In this document: positions 28,171-37,269 of the stretch, in pieces
Layout of the letters: each line of letters begins with the position of its first letter
Position numbering within the stretch: the stretch's first letter is position 1
Assembly (NCBI RefSeq): GCF_000720175.1
Contig: NZ_JOIX01000022.1
Span: forward strand, 40,097 to 104,096
From: Streptomyces sp. NRRL S-337
GTDB taxonomy: Bacteria > Actinomycetota > Actinomycetes > Streptomycetales > Streptomycetaceae
Length of the DNA stretch: 64,000 nt
Direction of reading: 5' to 3'
Program-made: the position numbers and the translations under genes
The notes under the pieces: model-generated
What the model was told of the DNA's origin: nothing
Seen by the model: the letters and a program-made list of their open reading frames with translations, nothing else
The model's database searches: none

Positions 28171-29402
28171 AGGGCGGCCTCCGGGCCGGCGGGCGCTGCG
28201 GGGCAGGGCAGGGTGACGGCGATGGCGGTGCCCTCTCCCGGGGCGGACTCGACGGCGAGGGTGCCCTGGAGGGCGCGGGCCCGGGCCCGCATCGCGGCGA
28301 GCCCGAAGCCGGTACCGGAGGCCGCCGCGGAGCCCGGCGCGGGCACCTGCGCCGGGACGAATCCGGTGCCGTCGTCGACGACGTCCAGGGCGACCTCGGT
28401 GTCCATGTAGCTGAGGGTCAGCTCGACCCGGCGGGCCGCGGCGTGCTGGACGGTGTTGGCCAGCGCGGACTGGGCGATGCGCAGCAGGGCGACCTCGTGC
28501 GGGGTGGGGAGCGCGGTGGGCGCGCCGGAGACCTGGCACTGCACGGTCAGGCCGGAGGCGCGCTCCGTGGTGGCGCACAGCCGCTCCAGGGCGGCGGGCA
28601 GCGAGCCGGTCTCCAGGTCGGGCGGACTGAGCGCGCGGACGAACCGGCGGGCCTCGGCGAGGTTGTCGACCGCGGCCGTACGGGCCTGCCGGACGTGCCC
28701 GAGCGCCGCCCCGGGCCGCTCGGGGAGGGCGCGCTCGGCGGCCCGCAGCAGCAGCTGGATGCTGGAGAGACCCTGGGCGAGGGTGTCGTGGATCTCGCGG
28801 GCCAGCCGTTCCCGTTCGGCGAGCACGCCGGCCGCGTGCTCCGCGGCGGCCAGCTCGCTGCGGGCCGCGGTCAGCTCCTCGATGAGGCGGCGGCGCTGCT
28901 CGCTCTCGCGGTAGAGGGCCTGGTAGCCGAGGACGACGGCGACCGCGACCGCCGCCCCGAGGGCCGGGCCGAGGACCGTGCCGACGCCGAGGGTGTGGGT
29001 GTGCCATCCGAAGCCGGCGACGGCGGCGAGGGTGGTGGCCGCGACGGCGGGCAGCGCCCAGCGCAGCGGGAGCAGGTGCAGCTGGACGAAGAACAGCGGG
29101 AAGGCCAGCCAGACGCCGTCCGGGGTGAGGGCCAGCAGCACCAGCCAGACCAGCCCGACGGCGGTGAGCCAGAGGGCGGCCGCGCCGGTGGAGCCGCGCA
29201 GCCGGGGCAGCCTGGGGCCGGCGACGTAGAGCGCGAACAGCACGACGGCGGTGGCCAGGACCGCGGGCGCGTGCGGGCGGTGATCGGCGACCGCGCGGGC
29301 GGCGGCGAGCCCGAGCAGCGCGGCCACCATCAGATGGAGGCAGCTGCGCAGGACCCGCAGAACGGGGGTGAGGGAGGGGGCGGTCACGGCTTCTTCGGTC
29401 AC
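28167..29402 (-). CDS. Membrane sensor histidine kinase (NarX/DesK type)
   Basis: A 411-residue sensor kinase from GTG 29402. The N-terminal third has about five membrane helices with short loops and no large extracellular domain, so it may sense the membrane or work with the transporter. A coiled region (ELTAARSELAAAEHAAG) leads to the HisKA_3 phosphorylation site REIHDTLAQGLSSIQLLL (His about 205). The ATPase domain ends in DDGTGFVP and GFGLAAMRARA. Translationally coupled to the response regulator and divergent from the ABC exporter genes. Confidence 0.92.
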   Translation of the reverse strand: MTEEAVTAPSLTPVLRVLRSCLHLMVAALLGLAAARAVADHRPHAPAVLATAVVLFALYVAGPRLPRLRGSTGAAALWLTAVGLVWLVLLALTPDGVWLAFPLFFVQLHLLPLRWALPAVAATTLAAVAGFGWHTHTLGVGTVLGPALGAAVAVAVVLGYQALYRESEQRRRLIEELTAARSELAAAEHAAGVLAERERLAREIHDTLAQGLSSIQLLLRAAERALPERPGAALGHVRQARTAAVDNLAEARRFVRALSPPDLETGSLPAALERLCATTERASGLTVQCQVSGAPTALPTPHEVALLRIAQSALANTVQHAAARRVELTLSYMDTEVALDVVDDGTGFVPAQVPAPGSAAASGTGFGLAAMRARARALQGTLAVESAPGEGTAIAVTLPCPAAPAGPEAAL

Positions 29403-29435
29403 GGCTCCTTCAGGCTACGGGCGGGTACGGCCTCG

Positions 29436-29459
29436 GGCATCAACCGAAGGGTTGATGCC
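29436..29459. promoter_or_regulatory. Dyad between kinase and exporter operons
   Basis: GGCATCAACC (29436-29445), GAAG, GGTTGATGCC (29450-29459): a perfect 10-bp inverted repeat in the 185-bp divergent intergenic region, 33 bp from the kinase start. A likely binding site for the response regulator. Confidence 0.5.
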
Positions 29460-29587
29460 GGGGCGCACCTTTCGATCTCCGCGGACCACTCCGCCGCGCG
29501 ATGCCGCGGCCCTCTCCGGCGGGCGACGGTGGGGGCCAGCCGCCGGGCAGTGGGTCCGGCGCCGGTACCCGGAGGATGGCCGAGCCC

Positions 29588-30667
29588 GTGTTCGTCGCCT
29601 GGAGAGACCTGAGATTCGCCAAGGGGCGGTTCGCCCTGATGGGCACCGTCGTGGTGCTGATCACCGTGCTGGTGGGGCTGCTGTCGGGCCTGACCGCGGG
29701 CCTGGGCCGGGAGAACACCTCGGCGATCACCGGGCTGCCCGCCGACCACCTGGTGTTCTCGGCGCCCCTGGAGGGCCGTACGGTCGCCTTCACCGACTCC
29801 CGGCTGACCGAACGGACCGTACGGGAGTGGGCGCGGGTGCCCGGCGTACGGCGGGCGGAGCCGCTGGGGATCGCCACGACGAAGGCGGAGGCGGGCGACC
29901 GGGCGGCCGCGGTGTCGGCGTTCGGGGTGCGCCCCGGATCGCCGCTGGCCCCGGCGCAGGGGCGGGCCGGGGACGGCGCGGTGGTGCTCTCGGAGAAGGC
30001 CGCGGCCTCGCTCGGGGTGCGGGCCGGGGGCTCGGTGTCGCTGGGCGGGCGCACGTTCCGGGTGGCGGCGGTGGCGGGTGCGGCCATGTACAGCCACACC
30101 CCGGTGGTCTGGACGTCGCTCGCCGACTGGCGGTCCCTGACGGGCGGCACCGGCGGCCCTCCGGGCGCGACGGTGCTGGCGCTCTCCACCACAGGGACGC
30201 AGAGCCTCGCCGACGCCGACGGGCGGCTGGGCACGAAGACGATGCCCCTGGACGACGCCCTGCAGGCCATCGGCTCGTACACCGCCGAGAACGGCTCGCT
30301 CCAGCTGATGCGCGGCTTCCTGTTCGCCATCTCCGCGCTGGTGATCGGCGCGTTCTTCACGGTGTGGACGATCCAGCGCAGCGGCGACGTCGCCGTGCTG
30401 AAGGCGCTGGGCGCCTCGACCCGCTATCTGCTGCGGGACGCGCTCGGGCAGGCCGTCGTCCTGCTGGTGATCGGGACGGGCCTGGGCACCGCCGTGGCGG
30501 CGGGTGTGGGTGCGGGCATCGGCGGCGCGGTGCCGTTCGTGCTCGACCCGCCGACGGTGCTGGTCCCGGCCCTGGTCATGATCGCGCTCGGCGCCGCCGG
30601 GGCCGCGCTGTCCATCCGCCGCATCACCTCCGTCGATCCGCTGACCGCCCTGGGGAGTGCCCGATGA
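29588..30667 (+). CDS. ABC transporter permease (FtsX/DevC type)
   Basis: A 359-residue permease. I choose GTG 29588 (VFVAWRDLRFAKGRFALMG) because GGAGG at 29571-29575 is properly spaced for it but directly abuts the ATG at 29576. One N-terminal helix (VVVLITVLVGLLSGLTAG), an extracellular domain of about 200 residues, then three C-terminal helices with the FtsX-like ALGASTRYLLRDALGQA loop. Such permeases export drugs, peptides or lipids, or act mechanically. Its stop overlaps the ATPase start (ATGA). Probably controlled by the divergent two-component system. Confidence 0.88.
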   Translation: MFVAWRDLRFAKGRFALMGTVVVLITVLVGLLSGLTAGLGRENTSAITGLPADHLVFSAPLEGRTVAFTDSRLTERTVREWARVPGVRRAEPLGIATTKAEAGDRAAAVSAFGVRPGSPLAPAQGRAGDGAVVLSEKAAASLGVRAGGSVSLGGRTFRVAAVAGAAMYSHTPVVWTSLADWRSLTGGTGGPPGATVLALSTTGTQSLADADGRLGTKTMPLDDALQAIGSYTAENGSLQLMRGFLFAISALVIGAFFTVWTIQRSGDVAVLKALGASTRYLLRDALGQAVVLLVIGTGLGTAVAAGVGAGIGGAVPFVLDPPTVLVPALVMIALGAAGAALSIRRITSVDPLTALGSAR

Positions 30668-31350
30668 GCCTCGAACTGACCGATGTGACCCTGACCTACC
30701 CCGACGGCGAGGACCGGCTGACCGCGCTGGACACGGTCTCGCTGACCGTGCCCGCCGGCTGTCTGACCGCGGTGATCGGGCCGTCCGGGTCGGGGAAGTC
30801 CAGCCTGCTGGCGGTCGCCGCGACGCTGATCCGCCCGGACCGCGGGCGGGTGGTGATCGACGGCACGGACACCACGGGCCTCGGCCGCACCGAGCTGACC
30901 GCGCTGCGCCGGACGGCCCTCGGCATGGTCTTCCAGCAGCCGAACCTGCTGCCGTCCCTGACCGCCGCCGAGCAGCTGGAGGTGATGGCCCACCTGGACG
31001 GCCGCTCGCCGCGCAGGGCCCGGGCCAGGGCGCGGGAGCTGCTGGCGGCCGTCGGCATGGAGGGGCTGGCCGGCCGGCGGCCGCACCAGCTGTCCGGCGG
31101 TCAGCGGCAGCGGATCAACATCGCCCGGGCGCTGATGAACGACCCCGCGGTGCTGCTGGTGGACGAGCCGACCAGCGCGCTGGACCACGAGCGGGGCGCC
31201 GCGGTGCTGGAGCTGCTGCTGAACCTGACCCACCAGCGGGCGACGGCGACGGTGCTGGTCACCCACGACCACAGCCATCTGGACGCGGCGGACGAGATCG
31301 CGGAGGTGCACGACGGACGGCTGCGCCCCTGCCCGGCCGCTCGGGTGTGA
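30664..31350 (+). CDS. ABC transporter ATP-binding protein (LolD/MacB type)
   Basis: A 228-residue ATPase, ATG 30664 overlapping the permease stop. Walker A GPSGSGKSS, Q-loop VFQQPNLLPS, signature LSGGQRQRI, Walker B VLLVDEPTSALD and H-loop VTHDHSHL. It belongs with the FtsX-type permease upstream in a two-gene exporter operon; substrate unknown, though the adjacent sensor kinase suggests response to an envelope-active compound. Confidence 0.93.
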   Translation: MSLELTDVTLTYPDGEDRLTALDTVSLTVPAGCLTAVIGPSGSGKSSLLAVAATLIRPDRGRVVIDGTDTTGLGRTELTALRRTALGMVFQQPNLLPSLTAAEQLEVMAHLDGRSPRRARARARELLAAVGMEGLAGRRPHQLSGGQRQRINIARALMNDPAVLLVDEPTSALDHERGAAVLELLLNLTHQRATATVLVTHDHSHLDAADEIAEVHDGRLRPCPAARV

Positions 31351-31381
31351 CGGTGCCGGTGGCCGGCCCCCGGGGGCGCGG

Positions 31382-31879
31382 TCAGCCCCCGGGCGTCCCC
31401 TGGGGCTGGTCGTCGGCGGCGTGCGAGAAGAGCTTGAGGACCGGGACGCCGACCTTGTGGCGGGCGCGGGAGGCCCAGTCGCGGTGGAAGAACTCCTCGA
31501 CGAAGTGCGGGGCGGTCAGCACGATCACCTCGTCCGCCCCGGTCTCGTCCACGACGGAGCGCAGCAGGTCCAGCGGATGGTCCTCGACGACCTGTCCGAC
31601 GGCCTGCGCACCGGCCTCGCGCAGTGCCTGGAGGGTGTGCGTCAGCCCGACCTCGGCGGGGGCCTCGGCCTGTGCTCCGCCCGGTTCGGCACCCTCGCGC
31701 ACGGCGTCGTCGAACTCCCCGAGGGCGACGTCGTCGATGGCCCGCAACAGGACGTCCTGCTTGCCGCGGGGCTGCATGAGCACGACGAACGAGACCGGGT
31801 CGTCGCCGTGCAGGGTGGTCACGAACTCCACGTCGGCGGGCGTCAGAGGTTTCTCGATCATCAATACGCTCGTGAACAC
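31382..31879 (-). CDS. Conserved actinobacterial protein, stress-protein-like
   Basis: A 165-residue cytoplasmic protein starting with GTG 31879 (FTSVLMIEKPLTPADVEF); ATG 31861 is a shorter option. The end (ADEVIVLTAPHFVEEFF, then VGVPVLKLFSH) resembles a universal-stress/nucleotide-binding alpha-beta fold. I recall homologues in most streptomycetes carrying an indole-glycerol-phosphate synthase label, but no TIM-barrel motifs of that enzyme are present. Function unassigned. Confidence 0.65.
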   Translation of the reverse strand: MFTSVLMIEKPLTPADVEFVTTLHGDDPVSFVVLMQPRGKQDVLLRAIDDVALGEFDDAVREGAEPGGAQAEAPAEVGLTHTLQALREAGAQAVGQVVEDHPLDLLRSVVDETGADEVIVLTAPHFVEEFFHRDWASRARHKVGVPVLKLFSHAADDQPQGTPGG

Positions 31880-32015
31880 GACGGACGCCCTTCTTCTCCT
31901 CAGGCCGCATTGTGCGGAGCCCGACAGACACCATCCTGCCCCGTCGCCACGCGGGACCTGTTGGCTTTTAGTGTGCCCAAAGGAAGCTAAGCGGAACAGA
32001 TAATTCCGCTGTTTA

Positions 32016-32840
32016 TCAGGACCGACGGTAGCGAGTGAACAGGAACCCGGCCTCCTCCAATACGGAGGCCAGGACGAACCGCTCGGGAACCTCGACGGCC
32101 GGCCCCTTCATGATCCTCGGCGCATCTCCGACGGTTACCACCGGAGCGAGCGAAAGACACATCTCGTCCAGCGCACCGGCCGCGGCGAACTGCCCCAGCA
32201 GCATCGGCCCGCCCTCGGTGAGCAGCCGGGTGTGACCGCGTTCGGCCAGGACACCGGCCACCCGGGACGGGTCGACGCCCAGGCCCTCGCCGGCGAACAG
32301 CACCTCCACACCGGCCGCCCGGGCCTTGGCCACCCGATCGGCGGGGGCACCCGCGCCGGTCAGGACGACGGTCGGCGCCAGCGCCTCGGTGAACAGGGGC
32401 AGCCCGAAGTCCAGCCCGAGCCCGGCGGTGACCACCGCGATGGCGGGCGCCGGGGACTGCCCCGCGGCGGCCCGGCGGGCGGCGAACGCCTCCCGGGCGC
32501 GGGCCGGCCGGTACCCCTCCTGGCGCACCGTCTCCGCACCCACCACCACGACGTCCGCGACCGCCCGCAGCACCCCGAAGATCCGCATGTCGGCGTCGCT
32601 GGAGAGCGGCTGCGAGTGGCCCTCGTGATGGGCCGCGCCGTCCATGGAGGACACCATGTTGGCGCGCAGCCAGCCGGGGCGTCCCGCGCGCGCCGGGTCG
32701 TCCGCCGCCGGGTAGGCGTAGGCGTCGGCCAGTTCGTCCAGCGTCCACTCGCGGTCGTCGGCACCGGTCACCGCGGGCGCGGCGGCCGTCCCGTCGGCGG
32801 CGGGCACGGGCGGGGCGGGGAGGGGGAACAGGCGTCGCAT
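32016..32840 (-). CDS. RibD-type pyrimidine reductase family protein
   Basis: A 274-residue protein with the RibD C-terminal (DHFR-like) reductase fold, from ATG 32840 (MRRLFPLPAPP). Features are RANMVSSMDGAA (NADPH and substrate site), DADMRIFGVLRAVADVVVVG, the VVVGAETVRQEGY motif and LLTEGGPMLLGQ. In riboflavin synthesis this domain reduces the ribosyl-aminopyrimidine; it has no deaminase domain and no rib genes nearby, so the substrate is uncertain. It is divergent from zapE across 67 bp. Confidence 0.85.
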   Translation of the reverse strand: MRRLFPLPAPPVPAADGTAAAPAVTGADDREWTLDELADAYAYPAADDPARAGRPGWLRANMVSSMDGAAHHEGHSQPLSSDADMRIFGVLRAVADVVVVGAETVRQEGYRPARAREAFAARRAAAGQSPAPAIAVVTAGLGLDFGLPLFTEALAPTVVLTGAGAPADRVAKARAAGVEVLFAGEGLGVDPSRVAGVLAERGHTRLLTEGGPMLLGQFAAAGALDEMCLSLAPVVTVGDAPRIMKGPAVEVPERFVLASVLEEAGFLFTRYRRS

Positions 32841-32907
32841 GGCGGCAGTGTGACATGCCTCGCCGCACGGTCCGGCACCTCGGACGAAGGAGATAGGCTG
32901 GACGGCT

Positions 32908-34050
32908 GTGTCACCTTCCCAGCCCTCCGCGCCGCAGCCCGACCCGATAGCCGGACCGCCGGCCGACGGGGCCGACCCGGCCGACGCAGCCCCCGCCGCG
33001 CTCACCGCCCGCGCCCCGCACGTCCCGGCCGACCGCCTGGTCGCCGAGATGGTGCCGCCGCCGCGCTTCCAGGACGCCCGGTTCGACACGTACATCCCGG
33101 ACCCGAAGCAGCCCAGCCAGGCCGAGGCGGTCCAGGTCCTGAGCGACTTCGCGGACTCCATCGCCGCCGGGGCGGACACCGGCGGCGGCAAGCGCCGCTG
33201 GTTCGCCCGGAGCCCCAAGAAGGCCGCCGCCCCCAAGGGCCCGCGCGGCGTCTATCTGGACGGCGGCTACGGCGTCGGCAAGACCCATCTGCTCGCCTCC
33301 CTGTGGCACGCGTCCCCGGCGCCCGCCGAACAGAAGGCGTTCGGCACCTTCGTCGAGCTGACGAACCTGGTGGGCGCGCTCGGTTTCCAGCAGACCGTCC
33401 GCACGCTCGGCGAGCACAAGCTGCTGTGCATCGACGAGTTCGAGCTGGACGACCCCGGCGACACGGTGCTGGTCTCCACGCTGCTCGGCAAGCTGGTGGA
33501 GGCCGGTGTGGCGCTGGCCGCCACCTCCAACACGCTGCCCGGCAAGCTCGGCGAGGGCCGGTTCGCCGCCGTCGACTTCCTGCGCGAGATCCAGGGCCTG
33601 AGCGCCCACTTCCGCCCGCTGCGGATCGACGGCGAGGACTACCGCCACCGCGGTCTGCCCGAGGCGCCCGCCCCGTTCGACGACGAGACGGTCACTCGTA
33701 CGGCGTACCGCACGCCCGGGGCCTCGCTCGACGACTTCCCCTCCCTCCTGGACCACCTGTCGAAGGTGCACCCCAGCCGGTACGGCGCGATGTGCGACGG
33801 CATCGAGGCGGTCTGCCTGACCGATGTCCAGGCGGTGCCCGACCAGTCCACCGCGCTGCGCCTGGTCGTCCTCGCGGACCGGCTCTACGACCGCGAGGTG
33901 CCGGTGCTGGCCTCCGGCAAGCCCTTCGACGAGCTGTTCAGCGAGGAGATGCTGCGCGGCGGCTACCGCAAGAAGTACTTCCGGGCGATCTCCCGGCTGA
34001 CGGCCCTGGCGCGCGACGCGAAGTCGCTGGTGACCGGCGAGGTCCGCTAG
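32908..34050 (+). CDS. zapE: Cell division ATPase ZapE (AFG1 family)
   Basis: A 380-residue AAA-like ATPase from GTG 32908. Walker A GGYGVGKTHLLASL, Walker B LLCIDEFELDD, sensor-like AATSNTLPGKLGEGRF and C-terminal ASGKPFDELFSEEMLRGGYRKK (shortened: FDELFSEEMLRGGYRKK) match ZapE/AFG1. In E. coli it acts at the constricting Z-ring; the actinobacterial role is less known. TAGGCT lies close before the GTG with no good ribosome site, so the message may be leaderless. The first 40 residues are a Pro/Ala-rich extension. Confidence 0.88.
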   Translation: MSPSQPSAPQPDPIAGPPADGADPADAAPAALTARAPHVPADRLVAEMVPPPRFQDARFDTYIPDPKQPSQAEAVQVLSDFADSIAAGADTGGGKRRWFARSPKKAAAPKGPRGVYLDGGYGVGKTHLLASLWHASPAPAEQKAFGTFVELTNLVGALGFQQTVRTLGEHKLLCIDEFELDDPGDTVLVSTLLGKLVEAGVALAATSNTLPGKLGEGRFAAVDFLREIQGLSAHFRPLRIDGEDYRHRGLPEAPAPFDDETVTRTAYRTPGASLDDFPSLLDHLSKVHPSRYGAMCDGIEAVCLTDVQAVPDQSTALRLVVLADRLYDREVPVLASGKPFDELFSEEMLRGGYRKKYFRAISRLTALARDAKSLVTGEVR

Positions 34051-34125
34051 GCGAGGTCCGTCGGGCGACGTCCGACGGGTGTCAGGGAGTTGACGGTGCG
34101 CAGCCCGTCTTCCGGCTCACCCGGG

Positions 34126-34317
34126 TCAGCCGGAGCACGCGGTCCGCTGGGCCTCCTGCCATTCGCACACCGGGCAGAGCACGATCCCCGGCCGGTCTAC
34201 CGGGTACTCGGTGGGCCGGCCGCAGTACAGGCAGTCGGCGACCGAGGGTTCGGGGGCGGAGGCGCCGGGGGCTGGGGCTGGGCCAGCGGGATCGGGGGTG
34301 GCGGGCGTGTGCGGCAT
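34126..34317 (-). CDS. Small zinc-ribbon protein
   Basis: A 63-residue protein with a Pro/Ala-rich first half and two cysteine pairs, CLYCGRPT and LCPVCEWQ, typical of a zinc ribbon. ATG 34317. It is too small for an enzyme and may bind nucleic acid or protein. The next 117 bp before the ABC permease end hold nothing I recognise. Confidence 0.6.
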   Translation of the reverse strand: MPHTPATPDPAGPAPAPGASAPEPSVADCLYCGRPTEYPVDRPGIVLCPVCEWQEAQRTACSG

Positions 34318-34434
34318 GGGGCCGAGGGTACGCCCGCCGGTCCCGGGGGCGCCCGTCCCATCGCGCCCGTCCCGGGAGTTCGCCGTTCCGGAGGCTCACA
34401 CCTTCCCCTGGCCCCCGGGCCCTCCCTCCGTGCT

Positions 34435-35100
34435 TCAGCCGCGACGGGACGCCAGGGCGCAGGCGGTGGCGGTGGCTGCGGCCGCGAGCAGGATGGCCGC
34501 GGCCGCCGGGAGCCAGGGGACGGTGATCGTGCCGTGCAGGGAGCCGGTGACCAGGCCCGTCATGGCGGCGTTGGCAGGCGAGCCGCCCAGGACGAGCAGC
34601 AGCAGCGAGCCGAGCAGTCCGGCCGGGATGCCCCAGCCGGGGACGCGCAGCACGGGCCAGGTGCACAGCGCACCGAGGGCCAGGCCCGTCAGCAGGCAGG
34701 TCAGCACGGCGAGCAGGCCGGCGCCGGTCGCGGGCAGGACGGGTACCGCCACCTGGTGGGCGGAGTGCGGATCGGACAGCAGCACCACCAGGGCCGTACC
34801 GAGCAGCCCGAGCAGCAGCCCGGCACCGGCCGCGGTCAGCACGGAGGCGAGGTGCACCCGGCCGGGCCCGGCGGCGGTCGCCGTACAACTACGGGCGGCC
34901 GGCGGCTCGTTGGTGAGGCAGATCCGGGTCAGCCAGACGGTGACCGGCAGCACACCGACCGCGGCGTAGCCGAACGCGTCGAGGATCGGGCCGCCGCTCT
35001 GGATGCCGATGGCCAGGAACGCCGCGTAGAGGATGACCGGCGGCAGCCAGCGGTGCGAGCCGACGAGCAGCGCCGCCTGATAGCGGAGGAGAGCGATCAC
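34435..35100 (-). CDS. ABC transporter membrane subunit
   Basis: A 221-residue hydrophobic protein with about six membrane helices. GTG 35100 (VIALLRYQAALLVGSHRW) overlaps the stop of the ATPase gene (GTGA), so it is the partner subunit. No family-specific motif is visible; the pattern ATPase plus small permease resembles ABC-2-type exporters. Substrate unknown. Confidence 0.78.
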   Translation of the reverse strand: MIALLRYQAALLVGSHRWLPPVILYAAFLAIGIQSGGPILDAFGYAAVGVLPVTVWLTRICLTNEPPAARSCTATAAGPGRVHLASVLTAAGAGLLLGLLGTALVVLLSDPHSAHQVAVPVLPATGAGLLAVLTCLLTGLALGALCTWPVLRVPGWGIPAGLLGSLLLLVLGGSPANAAMTGLVTGSLHGTITVPWLPAAAAILLAAAATATACALASRRG

Positions 35101-36077
35101 GGGTGGGGGGCCTCGTCGGGGTCGGGGACGGCATCGGGAGCGGAGTCGGGGGCGTACGGGGTTGCCGGATCTGGCGGTACGGCCGGGCCGGGGGCTGTGG
35201 TGACGGCGCGGATGTGCCACGGCGGCCGGGCGGTGAGCAGGGCGCGCAGCAGCGCGTCGGAGTGGACGGCGGGGACCGTGAACCGGAACGCGCCGTCAGG
35301 GCCGGGAGTGATCTCCGCGCCGCCCGGCAGTCGCGGGGCGCCGGCGGTCGTCCCCGGTGGGCCGGTCGGCGGGGCGGCGCCCGGTGGGCCCTCGGCCTCG
35401 ATGGTCACCCGGGGGCCGGTCGCGGCGCCCGGATACGCGGACGCGCCGGGCCGCTCCTCCTGGGCCAGCAGCCGCCCGTCCACCACCCGGTAGCGGGCGT
35501 CGGCCGCGCCGGCCAGACGCTGTGGGTCGTGGTCGACGAACACCACGGTGCCGCCGTCCGCGACCCGTTCGGCGACCGCGCGGTCGAGCACCTCACGGGC
35601 GCCGCGGTCCAGGCCGGTCCACGCCTCGTCCAGGACGAGGAGTTCGGGCTCGGCGAGCAGCGCCTGGGCGACCGCGACCTTCTGGCTGGTCCCCTTGGAC
35701 AGCTCGGCGAGCCGGGTACGGGCGTGCCCGGCCGCGCCGAAGCGTTCCAGCCACTCGGCGGCGCGCCGGGCCGCTTCCGCGCTGGTCAGGCCGTGGACGC
35801 GGCCCAGGTGGGTGAGATAGCCGGCGGACGTGAAGGGCATGGCGGCGGGGAAACGTTCGGGGACGTAGGCGCGGCGCGGCCGGCCGGTGATGCGCCCGGT
35901 ACTGGGCCGGTCGATCCCGGCGAGCAGCCGCAGGAGGGTGGACTTGCCGGTGCCGTTGGTCCCCTCGATGCGCAGCAACGCGCCTTCGGGCACCGTGAGG
36001 TGGACCTCGCGCAGCACCCAGGGGCCGCGGACCCCGTAGCGCCGCCCCACCCCGTCCAACCGCATCCGCTCCGGCAC
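35097..36077 (-). CDS. ABC transporter ATP-binding protein with C-terminal extension
   Basis: A 326-residue protein. GTG 36077 follows GGGGAGG by 6 nt; ATG 36065 is the alternative. Walker A EGTNGTGKSTLLRLL, a degenerate signature LSKGTSQKVAVAQALL, Walker B LLVLDEAWTGLD and H-loop FVDHDP are all within the first 210 residues. The last 110 residues are Pro/Gly/Ala-rich with a short folded-looking piece (GAFRFTVPAVHSDALLRAL), unusual for this family. Paired with the membrane subunit by a 4-bp overlap. Confidence 0.88.
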   Translation of the reverse strand: MPERMRLDGVGRRYGVRGPWVLREVHLTVPEGALLRIEGTNGTGKSTLLRLLAGIDRPSTGRITGRPRRAYVPERFPAAMPFTSAGYLTHLGRVHGLTSAEAARRAAEWLERFGAAGHARTRLAELSKGTSQKVAVAQALLAEPELLVLDEAWTGLDRGAREVLDRAVAERVADGGTVVFVDHDPQRLAGAADARYRVVDGRLLAQEERPGASAYPGAATGPRVTIEAEGPPGAAPPTGPPGTTAGAPRLPGGAEITPGPDGAFRFTVPAVHSDALLRALLTARPPWHIRAVTTAPGPAVPPDPATPYAPDSAPDAVPDPDEAPHP

Positions 36078-36509
36078 CCGCTGCCTCCCCGTTTCCCCGC
36101 GCTGCCCGGCCCGCGCCCCGATCGCCCGTGCCGGCACGCCCGTTGGCGTACGGCGTCGCTCCTCTGCCGGCGGCCCAACTGCCGTACGGCGTCGCGCCGT
36201 CCGCCGCCCTCGACGGTAGCGGGGCAGGTCGCCGGGTGCCCGCTCAGGGACGCGGACGACGACACGGCGCGGGCGGACGGGTACGCGCGGACGGGTCCAG
36301 GCGGGCGGTACGCGCGGACGGGTCCAGGCGGGCGGTACGCGCGGACAGGCCCGGGCGGACGGGGCCGGACAGGCGGGTCCGGGCAGCGGGCCTGCGCCGG
36401 GAGAACGGGGCCGCGCGGGCGGGCCCGCGCCGGCGGGGCAGGGGTGCGCGGGTGGGCCTGCGCGGGGAGCGCCAGGGGCGTTGTCAGTGGCGGCTGGCAG
36501 ACTGATCGG
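36078..36509. other. GC-rich gap with tandem repeats
   Basis: A divergent intergenic region of about 430 bp. Open frames on both strands are Arg/Pro/Gly low-complexity and have no ribosome site. It contains the 27-bp tandem repeat described separately and two copies of GTACGGCGTCGC (near 36150 and 36183). Confidence 0.5.
36281..36352. repeat. 27-bp tandem repeat
   Basis: A unit beginning GTACGCGCGGACGGGTCCAG starts at 36281 and again at 36308, and a diverged partial third copy starts at 36335. It lies in the gap before the peptidyl-tRNA hydrolase-like gene. Confidence 0.7.
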
Positions 36510-37262
36510 GTGACCAGGACCGAGACCGCCGGGCAGTCCGGCAGCGATTCCACCAGCCCGTTCCGGCCCGACGAGAGCGACCGGGACGCGGCTTTGCAGT
36601 TCGTGCTGCCGCTCGTCGTGCGGCTGGAGCGGGCCGACCCTCCGGCGCGTACGGACGCGCTGGAGACGGCCGCCCGGGCGGTGCTGGTGCTGCTGTCGGA
36701 CGAGCGGTCGGCCGGGGACGGCGAGTGGGCGGCGGCGGTGCGGGACTGGCAGGACGCCCGGATCCGGAAGGTGGTGCGGCGGGCGCGCGGCGCGGAGTGG
36801 CGGCGCGCCGAGGCACTGCCCGGGATCACGGTCACCGGGCGCCACGCCGAGGTCCGGGTCTATCCCCCGGTGCCGCTGGACGGCTGGCCCAAGGAGCTGG
36901 TGAAGCTGCAGGTCTCCGGCACGGAGCTGGACGACCCCGAGCCGCCCGGGCCGCCCGCCGACGGCGTGCCCGTGCTGTGGCTGAACCCGGCGCTGGAAAT
37001 GTCGGCGGGCAAGGAGATGGCGCAGGCCGGCCACGGCGCCCAGCTGGCGTGGTGGGAGCTGTCCGAGGAGGAGCGGGCGGCCTGGCGCGCGGCCGGCTTC
37101 CCGCTGGCCGTCCGGTCCGCGGATCCCGCGCGCTGGGAGGCGCTGACCCGCAGCGGGCTGCCCGTGGTCCGCGATGCCGGGTTCACGGAGATCGCGCCGG
37201 GCTCCTGCACAGTCGTCGCGGACCACCCCGCGCTGCGCGGCGCGCTGCCGCAGGGGCGGTGA
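36510..37262 (+). CDS. Peptidyl-tRNA hydrolase-like protein (PTH2 type)
   Basis: A 250-residue protein from GTG 36510. The C-terminal half carries LNPALEMSAGKEMAQAGHGA (shortened: MSAGKEMAQAGHGAQLAWW), the helix typical of archaeal-type PTH2 enzymes, and ends with IAPGSCTVVADHP. The N-terminal half is acidic/helical and specific to actinobacterial homologues as I recall. It would recycle peptidyl-tRNAs, though bacteria normally use the unrelated Pth. LysE follows 7 bp after its stop. Confidence 0.75.
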   Translation: MTRTETAGQSGSDSTSPFRPDESDRDAALQFVLPLVVRLERADPPARTDALETAARAVLVLLSDERSAGDGEWAAAVRDWQDARIRKVVRRARGAEWRRAEALPGITVTGRHAEVRVYPPVPLDGWPKELVKLQVSGTELDDPEPPGPPADGVPVLWLNPALEMSAGKEMAQAGHGAQLAWWELSEEERAAWRAAGFPLAVRSADPARWEALTRSGLPVVRDAGFTEIAPGSCTVVADHPALRGALPQGR

Positions 37263-37269
37263 GGCGGCC

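Noticed and set aside
36128-36505. Plus-strand frame in the GC-rich gap
   Set aside because: Made of tandem-repeat DNA, Arg/Gly/Ala only, no start signal.
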